From NCBI GenBank assembly GCA_937902925.1, contig CALFNN010000012.1:109826-173825 (forward strand): a stretch of DNA of 64,000 nt, written 5' to 3'. Shown here piece by piece: positions 57,813 to 64,000 of the stretch. The translations under genes and the position numbers were made by a program. The notes under the pieces are model-generated. The model saw nothing but the letters and a program-made list of their open reading frames with translations, did no database searches and was not told the origin of the DNA. The stretch's first letter is position 1; every line of letters begins with the position of its first letter. The stretch is from an uncultured Opitutaceae bacterium. Lineage in GTDB: Bacteria > Verrucomicrobiota > Verrucomicrobiia > Opitutales > Opitutaceae.

Positions 57813-58841
57813 ATGACTTCCCGCGAACGCTTCCTCGCCGCCCTCGCCTGCGCGCCGCTCGACCGGCCTCCCCTCTGGGTCATGCGCCAGGCCGGCCGCT
57901 ATCTGCCCGAGTATCGCGAGCTCAAGGCGAAGTCCTCCTTCCTCGAGATGGTCCGCACCCCCGCGCTCGCCGCCGAGGTCACGCTCCAGCCGTTGCGGCG
58001 CTTCGCTCTCGATGCGGCAATCCTGTTCTCCGACATCCTCGTCATTCCCGAGGCACTCGGCCAGGGCTACAAGTTCCGCGACGAGGGCGGCATCGCCATG
58101 GAGTATCGGCTCGATACCCGCGCCCGGATCGACGCCCTCGCGCCGGCTTCGGCCGTGCCCGACCGCCTCCACTACGTCGCGGACACGCTCGCGCTCCTGA
58201 AAAAGGAACTCGCCGGCCAGAAGATGCTCCTCGGCTTCGGCGGCTCGCCGTGGACGCTCGCCACCTACATGGTCGAGGGCGGCAGCTCCGAGGATTTCGA
58301 GCTCATCAAGCAACTCTTCTACACCGACCGCGCGACCTTCGACGCCCTGCTCGAAAAAATCGCCGCCGCGCTCGTCGCCTATTTCCAGATGCAGATCGCG
58401 GCCGGCGCCGATGCGATCCAGATCTTCGATTCCTGGGGCGGCATCGTCGCCGGGCCGGACTACGAGGCCGCGTCGCTCAAATGGATCCGCCAGATCGTCG
58501 CCGCCCTGCCGCGCGAGTTTCCCGTCATCCTCTACGCCAAGGGCACCGCGCCGCACCTGACCGACCAGGCTTTCACCGGCGTCCGCGCGCTCAGCGTCGA
58601 TTGGACGAGCGACCTCGCGATCGTCCGCCGCACCCTGCCCGCCAACGTCGCCGTCCAGGGCAACCTCGACCCTGTCCTCCTCAACACCACGCCCGCCATC
58701 GTCCGCCGCGAAACCACCCGGCTCCTCGAATCGATGCGCGGCACCGCCGGCCATATCTTCAACCTCGGCCATGGCATCACGCCGCAGGCCAAACTCGAGT
58801 GCATGACGGCGCTGGTCGACGCCGTGACCACGTGGAAATGA
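57813..58841 (+). CDS. hemE: Uroporphyrinogen decarboxylase
   Basis: The 342-residue product converts uroporphyrinogen III to coproporphyrinogen III, the step before HemF. Signatures are RPPLWVMRQAGRYLPEYRE at the start, ILFSDILVIPEALGQ, GFGGSPWTLATYMVEGG, and the C-terminal GHIFNLGHGITPQAK. The start ATG follows directly on the heptad repeat. The gene has no recognisable ribosome-binding site. Confidence 0.97.
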   Translation: MTSRERFLAALACAPLDRPPLWVMRQAGRYLPEYRELKAKSSFLEMVRTPALAAEVTLQPLRRFALDAAILFSDILVIPEALGQGYKFRDEGGIAMEYRLDTRARIDALAPASAVPDRLHYVADTLALLKKELAGQKMLLGFGGSPWTLATYMVEGGSSEDFELIKQLFYTDRATFDALLEKIAAALVAYFQMQIAAGADAIQIFDSWGGIVAGPDYEAASLKWIRQIVAALPREFPVILYAKGTAPHLTDQAFTGVRALSVDWTSDLAIVRRTLPANVAVQGNLDPVLLNTTPAIVRRETTRLLESMRGTAGHIFNLGHGITPQAKLECMTALVDAVTTWK

Positions 58842-58895
58842 TGGCTGATTTTGGCAATAAAAACGCAACGGATGCCTAGTCGGTTCGTCCTTTTT

Positions 58896-58911
58896 GACGC
58901 ATCCTTGCGTC
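58896..58911. other. Inverted repeat before hemG, similar to the TACGCA sites
   Basis: GACGCA and TGCGTC flank a 4-base spacer, ending one base before the chosen GTG start. It shares the ACGCA-N4-TGCGT core with the sites at 18828 and 23689. It also forms part of a longer imperfect stem with 58863-58875. Its position over the start makes a shared operator doubtful. Confidence 0.3.
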
Positions 58912-60288
58912 GTGCCCACCTCTGAACCCAAGTCCATCGCGGTGCTCGGCGCCGGTGTCACCGGCCTGACCGCCGCGCATCGTCTCGCCCAAGGCGGCCA
59001 CTCCGTTCGCCTCTTCGAAGCCTCCTCCCGGGTCGGCGGCGCCATTCGCACCGAGCTGACCGGCGGCTGGCTGATCGAGGGCGGGCCCAATTCCCTGCTC
59101 TCGGGCGAGCCCGCCCTGGCGAATCTGGTCACGGAACTCGGCCTCGCCGGCGAGCAACTCGGCGCCAATCCCGCCGCCAAGAATCGCTACATCGTGCGCG
59201 GCGGCCGCCTCGTCGCGGCGCCCGCGTCGCCTCCGGCGCTGCTCGGCTCGCCTCTCTTCTCGGTCGGCGCGAAACTCCGGCTGTTTTCCGAGGTTCTGTT
59301 CCGCCCCAAGGTCCGCACCGGCGATCTTTCGCTCGAGGATTTCGTTCGCGCCCACGTCGGACAGGAACTGGTCGACTACGGCCTCAACCCCTTCGTCGCC
59401 GGAGTCTACGCCGGCGATCCGAAAAAGCTCTCGACCCGGCACGCGTTTCCCTCGCTCTGGAAGATCGAGCAGACGCACGGCTCGCTCATCCGCGGCCAGA
59501 TCGCCGGGGCCAAGGCGAAAAAAGCCCGCGGCGAAAAACGCGGCGGCGGCATCATCTCCTTCCAACGCGGCCTCCAAAGCCTGCCCGACGCCCTCGCCGC
59601 CCGCCTGCCCGCCGGCACCCTCAGCCTCAACGCCCGCCTCGAGGCTCTCCTGCCCGGCTCAAAATGGAACGTCGTCTGGAACGACGGCCAGCAGACGCAC
59701 ACGGAATCGTTCGACGCCGTCGTCGCCTCGCTGCCGGCTGCGGGCCTCGCATCGCTGCGCTTCGGTCGGTTGGGCGAGCGCCCGCTCGCCTCGCTCGACG
59801 ACGTCGAGCATCCGCCCGTCTCGTCGCTTTTTCTCGGCTACCGGCGGGATCAGGTCGCGCATCCGCTCGACGGCTTCGGCGGCCTCGTGCCCGCCGTCGA
59901 GAAGCGCTCCGTGCTCGGGATTCTTTTTTCCTCGAGCCTCTTCGCCGGCCGCGCGCCCGCCGGTCATGTCGCCCTCACCGTCATGGTCGGCGGCGCGCGC
60001 CAGCCGGAGCTCGCACGCCTGCCGGCCGACCAGCTGCTCGCCGCGGTCGAACCCGACCTGCGCGGACTGCTCGGCGTGAGCGGCGCGCCCGTGTTCCAGC
60101 GGCACACGTTCTGGCCGCGGGCGATTCCGCAATACAACCTCGGCTATGAGCGCTTCCTCGACGCCATGACCGCCTGCGAGCGCACCAATCCCGGCCTCTT
60201 CATCGGCGGCCAGGCGCGCGACGGCATCGCCCTCCCCGCCTGCCTGGCCGCCGGCGAAAAACTCGCCACCCGCGTCGTCGCCCCCTAG
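58912..60288 (+). CDS. hemG: Protoporphyrinogen oxidase
   Basis: From GTG 58912 the product has 458 residues (a TTG at 58894 would add six). It is the FAD-dependent, HemY-type oxidase. The FAD motif is VLGAGVTGLTAAHRLAQGG, then LFEASSRVGGAIRTE and WLIEGGPNSLL; the C-terminal FAD segment is LFIGGQARDGIALPACLAAG. It oxidises (copro)protoporphyrinogen, completing the aerobic block after HemE and HemF. A terminator follows. Confidence 0.93.
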   Translation: MPTSEPKSIAVLGAGVTGLTAAHRLAQGGHSVRLFEASSRVGGAIRTELTGGWLIEGGPNSLLSGEPALANLVTELGLAGEQLGANPAAKNRYIVRGGRLVAAPASPPALLGSPLFSVGAKLRLFSEVLFRPKVRTGDLSLEDFVRAHVGQELVDYGLNPFVAGVYAGDPKKLSTRHAFPSLWKIEQTHGSLIRGQIAGAKAKKARGEKRGGGIISFQRGLQSLPDALAARLPAGTLSLNARLEALLPGSKWNVVWNDGQQTHTESFDAVVASLPAAGLASLRFGRLGERPLASLDDVEHPPVSSLFLGYRRDQVAHPLDGFGGLVPAVEKRSVLGILFSSSLFAGRAPAGHVALTVMVGGARQPELARLPADQLLAAVEPDLRGLLGVSGAPVFQRHTFWPRAIPQYNLGYERFLDAMTACERTNPGLFIGGQARDGIALPACLAAGEKLATRVVAP

Positions 60289-60326
60289 GGCGTCGCTTTG
60301 CCGCCGCCGGCTGTTCGCGGCGGAAA

Positions 60327-60350
60327 CGCGCGCCTCGCGCGATCTTTTTT
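60327..60350 (+). terminator. Rho-independent terminator of the heme genes
   Basis: CGCGCG pairs with CGCGCG across a 3-base loop (60327-60341), followed after ATC by six T residues. It lies 38 bases after the hemG stop. Confidence 0.65.
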
Positions 60351-60371
60351 GATGCCAATCGGGGCGCCGTC

Positions 60372-60396
60372 CTTCGCCCCAGAATCCGGGGCGAAG
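60372..60396. other. Hairpin in the ileS leader
   Basis: CTTCGCCCC and GGGGCGAAG (9 bp) flank a 7-base loop, 51 bases before the ileS start. It could be a leader structure or an operator. No T-box features (specifier loop, T-box sequence) are seen. Confidence 0.45.
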
Positions 60397-60447
60397 CCGC
60401 CCTTGACTCCCTCTCGCCGCGACCTAGCCTCGCCCACTTTTCTCGGC

Positions 60448-63345
60448 ATGGCTCAGGACCTGAAAGACACTCTCCAGCTTCCCAAAACGGACTTTCCGAT
60501 GCGCGCCGGTCTCGCGCAACGCGAGCCGGGACGGGTCGCACACTGGGAGAAGATCGGTCTCTACGACGCCATCCAAAAAAAACGCGCCGGCGCCGGTCCC
60601 GACAAGGTGTTCGTGCTCCACGACGGCCCGCCGTTCACCAACGGCGACGTCCATATCGGCACCGCGCTCAACAAGGTCCTCAAGGATCTCATCTGCCGCT
60701 ACAAGTCGATGCGCGGCTATCGCACGCCCTACGTTCCCGGCTGGGATTGTCACGGCCTGCCGATCGAGCAGAAAGTCTCGAAGGAAATCCGCGACGAAAA
60801 GCTCACGCTGACGACCGCGCAGTTGCGCGCGCGCTGCGATGCATTTTCCGAAAGCTGGATCGCGAAGCAGACCGCGCAGTTCAAGCGCCTCGGCGTCCTC
60901 GCCGACTGGCCGCACGAGTATAAAACGAAGGCGCCCGCGTTCGAAGCCGACATCGTCCGCACCTTCGCCGCCTTCGTCGAGAAGGGCCTCGTTTACCGCA
61001 GCAAGAAACCCGTCTACTGGAGCATCCCGTTCGAGACGGCGCTCGCCGAGGCCGAGATCGAATACAAGGACCACGTCTCGCCCTCGATCTGGGTGAAGTT
61101 CGCCGTGCCGGCCGCCGAGGCCGCGAAGTTCGGGCTGCCCTCCGATAAACCGCTCTTCGTCGTCATCTGGACCACCACGCCGTGGACCATCCCGGCCAAT
61201 CTCGCGATTGCCGTTCATCCCACCGTGGACTATGTCGTCGCCGATCTCGGCACAGAGCGAATCGTCGTAGCGGAGCCCCTGCTCGGCGCGGTCGCCAACG
61301 CCGCCAAGCTGACGACCCAGCCGTCCGTCGTGCAAACACTCAAGGGCGCCAAGCTCGAAAATCTCGCGACCCGGCATCCCTTTATCGACCGCCCCTCGCC
61401 CGTCGTGCTCGCCGACTACGTCACGACCGATAGCGGGACCGGCGCCGTCCATACCGCACCGGGCCATGGCACCGAGGACTACTTGACCGGCCTCAAATAC
61501 AAGCTGCCGATCTACTGCCCCGTCGGCGACGATGGCCGCTACGTGAAGATCGACGGCTTCGACCTGCCGGCCGAACTGCTCCAGCCCGAGATCACAACCC
61601 TCGAAAGCGTCGAGGACCTCGCGAAGAAGCGCACCTCCACCGCCAACGTCGCCGTGCTGAAACTGCTCGCCGCTTCCGGCGCGCTGCTCGCGAAGCAGAG
61701 CTTCACCCACAGCTACCCGCATTGCTGGCGGTCGAAGACCCCGATCGTGTTCCGCGCGGTCGACCAGTGGTTCGTCGCGCTCGACAAGGGCGGCACGCGT
61801 GCCACTGCCCTCGCCGAGGTCACCAAGATCGCCGCCAACAAGGGATGGATTCCCGCCTGGGGCGAAGCACGCATCCGCGGCGCCGTCGAGTCGCGTCCCG
61901 ACTGGTGCATCAGCCGCCAGCGCTCATGGGGCGTCCCGATTCCAGCCTTCTACGACGAAAAGAAAAACGCCTACCTCGATGCCGGTATCGCCCGCGCCAT
62001 TGCCGACAAGTTCTCCAAACTCGGCACGAATTTCTGGTATGACTCCGTCCCGTCCCAGATCCTCGAGGGCATCACGCTCCCCGCTGGCTGGCCCGCGCCA
62101 TCTACGCTGACCTGCGGTCGCGACACCCTCGACGTCTGGATCGATTCCGGCTCCTCGCACGCCGCCACGCTCAAGCACGGCCAGGGCGGCACCTCGTGGC
62201 CCGCCGACCTTTATCTTGAGGGCAGCGACCAGCACCGCGGCTGGTTCCAGTCCTCGCTCTGGACGAGCGTGATCGCGTTCGGCGCGGCGCCTTACAAGGC
62301 CGTCCTCACCCACGGCTTCATCGTCGACCAGGAGCGCAACAAGATTTCCAAGAGCAGCACCTACGAGAAGCCGCAGACGAGCGACGCCTACGTCGCCGAG
62401 TATGGCGCCGACGTCATCCGCCTCTGGATCGCCTCGCAGGACTTTCGCGACGACATCCCGATCTCCAAGGAAATTCTCTCCCACGTCGGCGAAACCTACC
62501 GGCTCCTCCGCAACACGCTCCGCTACCAGCTCTCGAACCTGTTCGATTTCGATCCCGCCCGCGATGCGGTGCCGGTCGGGCAGATGGACACGCTGGACCG
62601 CTGGGCGCTGCACCAGACGGCGACGCTCATCCGCGATTGCACGGCGGCCTACGAGAACTACGAGTTCCACCGCGTCTACCAGCTGTGCAACCAGTTTTGC
62701 TCGGTCACGTTGTCGGCGACCTACCACGACATCCTCAAGGACCGCCTCTACACGCTCGGCACCAACTCGCCGCTCCGCCGCTCCTCGCAGACCGCCCTCC
62801 ATCATATCTTCAACGCGCTCGTCCGGCTCCTCGCGCCCGTGCTCACGTTTACAACGGACGAGGCGTGGTCCTACGCCGTCGCGAAAACCGAATACTCCGC
62901 CGACTCGATCCACCTCCAGGACTGGCCGGTCGCACCCGGGGCGTGGTCGGACGCGGCGATCGAGGCCGACGTCGCCGCGCTCCTGCGCGTCCGCGCGCAG
63001 GTCAACGAGGCCATCGAGCCGCTCCGCGCCGCCGGCAAGCTGGGCAAGTCGCTCGACGCGTCGGTCACCCTCGCCGTTTCATCCGGCGCCGCCTTGTTCC
63101 GCATCCTCGAGAAACACCGCGATTTTCTGCCCGAACTTTTCATCGTCTCGCATGTCATCCTGACCCCTGCGACCGGCGCGTCCGCCGGCGCTCCGGCAGC
63201 GGAGGATGCCGTGACGATCGGCGTGCGCCCGTGCAGCGAACTCGGCTACGTCCGCTGCCCGCGTTGCTGGCGCTGGGTGCCGGCGCTGGAAAAATCCGCC
63301 GCGAGCGACGTTTGTCCGCGTTGCGTTGAAGCCCTCTCTTCTTAG
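60448..63345 (+). CDS. ileS: Isoleucyl-tRNA synthetase
   Basis: The 965-residue class I synthetase charges tRNA-Ile. Start ATG 60448 gives MAQDLKDTLQLPKTDFPMRA. The HIGH motif is HIGT (69-72) within NGDVHIGTALNKVLKD; the KMSKS loop is KISKS at 632-636; the editing domain has TTTPWTIPANLAIAV and the GTGAVHTAPGHGTEDY stretch. The C-terminus carries a zinc site with CPRCWRWVP and CPRCVEAL. The type is bacterial IleS1-like by these features. Confidence 0.97.
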   Translation: MAQDLKDTLQLPKTDFPMRAGLAQREPGRVAHWEKIGLYDAIQKKRAGAGPDKVFVLHDGPPFTNGDVHIGTALNKVLKDLICRYKSMRGYRTPYVPGWDCHGLPIEQKVSKEIRDEKLTLTTAQLRARCDAFSESWIAKQTAQFKRLGVLADWPHEYKTKAPAFEADIVRTFAAFVEKGLVYRSKKPVYWSIPFETALAEAEIEYKDHVSPSIWVKFAVPAAEAAKFGLPSDKPLFVVIWTTTPWTIPANLAIAVHPTVDYVVADLGTERIVVAEPLLGAVANAAKLTTQPSVVQTLKGAKLENLATRHPFIDRPSPVVLADYVTTDSGTGAVHTAPGHGTEDYLTGLKYKLPIYCPVGDDGRYVKIDGFDLPAELLQPEITTLESVEDLAKKRTSTANVAVLKLLAASGALLAKQSFTHSYPHCWRSKTPIVFRAVDQWFVALDKGGTRATALAEVTKIAANKGWIPAWGEARIRGAVESRPDWCISRQRSWGVPIPAFYDEKKNAYLDAGIARAIADKFSKLGTNFWYDSVPSQILEGITLPAGWPAPSTLTCGRDTLDVWIDSGSSHAATLKHGQGGTSWPADLYLEGSDQHRGWFQSSLWTSVIAFGAAPYKAVLTHGFIVDQERNKISKSSTYEKPQTSDAYVAEYGADVIRLWIASQDFRDDIPISKEILSHVGETYRLLRNTLRYQLSNLFDFDPARDAVPVGQMDTLDRWALHQTATLIRDCTAAYENYEFHRVYQLCNQFCSVTLSATYHDILKDRLYTLGTNSPLRRSSQTALHHIFNALVRLLAPVLTFTTDEAWSYAVAKTEYSADSIHLQDWPVAPGAWSDAAIEADVAALLRVRAQVNEAIEPLRAAGKLGKSLDASVTLAVSSGAALFRILEKHRDFLPELFIVSHVILTPATGASAGAPAAEDAVTIGVRPCSELGYVRCPRCWRWVPALEKSAASDVCPRCVEALSS

Positions 63346-63368
63346 TTTCGCTACACCCAAAACTCCCC

Positions 63369-64000
63369 ATGGCAAAGAACCCAACCAAGTCCGGCAAAAA
63401 TCACACTTCCGCCCGGTCTGTGCCGAAAAAATCTCCGCCCGCGCCTGCGAAGGCCGGGGCGGCGGCGGCCAAGCCGGCCCCGGCGACCAAGCCCGCTAAA
63501 AGTTCTCCCATCATGGAAAAACCGTCCAAGAAAAGCGCCCTGCGCAACAGCATCCTGAAGCGCAAGGCCACGACCAAGAAGCCCATCGCGTTCAGCCTCG
63601 ATGAGGTCCGCGCCATCGCGAAAACCGTCACGAGCAAGACCAATGCGCCCTTCCCCGGCAAATCCGCCAAGGGCGCGCCCGCCAAGGCGGTGCCCACGCT
63701 GGAAAAACCCGCGAAACCGAGCCACCACAAAGCCGCGTCGCTCTCCGACATCCTCGGGTTCAACCCGAAGCGCGCCCGCTCGGCCGAATCCATCGCCGAG
63801 AAGGACGTGCCGGAAAAGTTCAAGCGCTACTACAAGCTCCTGATCGACCTCCGCAGCCATCTCACCGAGGGCATCGAGCGCCACTCCGAGGAGACGCTCA
63901 AGCGCTCCGCCAAGGACGACGCCGGCGACCTCTCCGCCTACGGCCAGCACATGGCCGACGCGGGCACCGACACCTTCGACCGCGACTTCGCCCTCAGCCT
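63369..64000 (+). CDS. DksA/TraR-like protein, cut by the window end
   Basis: The frame is open from ATG 63369 to the last base (about 210 residues seen). The first ~120 residues are a Lys/Ala/Pro-rich basic tail (AKAGAAAAKPAPATKPAK), much longer than in E. coli DksA. After KRYYKLLIDLRSHLTEGIER comes the coiled-coil region and then MADAGTDTFDRDFALSL, matching the conserved DksA-family segment before the zinc finger, which lies beyond the window. It follows ileS by 24 bases and may be co-transcribed. Confidence 0.82.
   Translation, partial: MAKNPTKSGKNHTSARSVPKKSPPAPAKAGAAAAKPAPATKPAKSSPIMEKPSKKSALRNSILKRKATTKKPIAFSLDEVRAIAKTVTSKTNAPFPGKSAKGAPAKAVPTLEKPAKPSHHKAASLSDILGFNPKRARSAESIAEKDVPEKFKRYYKLLIDLRSHLTEGIERHSEETLKRSAKDDAGDLSAYGQHMADAGTDTFDRDFALS

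Noticed and set aside
60289..60447. T-box riboswitch before ileS
   Set aside because: Only a simple hairpin is seen; no specifier loop, T-box sequence or terminator/antiterminator pair.

Overview
The window is gene-dense (about 58 protein genes, no gene-free stretch over about 250 bases) and high in G+C throughout. No rRNA, tRNA or CRISPR array was seen. The gene content points to a heterotrophic, Gram-negative member of the Verrucomicrobia, most likely close to the Opitutaceae. The grounds are a DUF1552 protein, an exosortase fused to an EpsI-type domain, a double-length UvrA with four ATPase sites, an mcsA-mcsB-clpC cluster, a type II secretion pseudopilin, a propeller-type hybrid histidine kinase beside an Ig-domain secreted protein, and gene starts that lack Shine-Dalgarno sequences and often follow pyrimidine-rich leaders. 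The lineage is an inference from these families, not a measured result.

Layout. 1-2.5 kb: exported DUF1552 protein, small exported protein, thioredoxin-like protein. 2.6-7.7 kb: envelope block with a membrane-anchored repeat protein, exosortase-EpsI fusion, a possible 30-residue membrane peptide, then an ECF sigma factor with its membrane anti-sigma factor. 8-15.3 kb: FabV enoyl reductase, GH42 beta-galactosidase, D-aminoacyl-tRNA deacylase, cation/proton antiporter, SDR oxidoreductase, ExbB/ExbD proton-motive pair. 15.5-18.7 kb: leuC-leuD with a divergent LysR regulator. 18.8-25.9 kb: hybrid histidine kinase, LuxR-type response regulator and a large secreted protein. The palindrome TACGCA-N4-TGCGTA lies before the kinase gene and again before the secreted-protein gene. 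26-33 kb: exported transglutaminase-like protein, then the protein-arginine-phosphorylation/ClpC operon and a branched-chain aminotransferase. 33-38 kb: pseudopilin, lipoamide dehydrogenase, small membrane protein, glycosyltransferase, DeoR regulator. 38-44 kb: giant UvrA. 44-50 kb: three stand-alone receiver proteins, an ankyrin-repeat protein, enolase, an rRNA methyltransferase. 50-56.6 kb: a small membrane peptide, diheme cytochrome c, release factor 3, several small proteins, a DacA-type carboxypeptidase and a metal-transporter-like membrane protein. 56.7-60.3 kb: heme genes hemF-hemE-hemG closed by a terminator. 60.4-64 kb: isoleucyl-tRNA synthetase and a DksA-like protein cut by the window end.

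Three layers go beyond routine annotation. First, a two-component system appears to share an operator with its neighbouring secreted protein. Second, several unrelated sequences with 7-base periodicity, often in inverted pairs, sit between genes and also in frame inside uvrA; other perfect palindromes sit in frame inside uvrA and prfC. Third, McsA/McsB/ClpC are present without CtsR, suggesting arginine-phosphate-directed proteolysis outside its usual Firmicutes setting.
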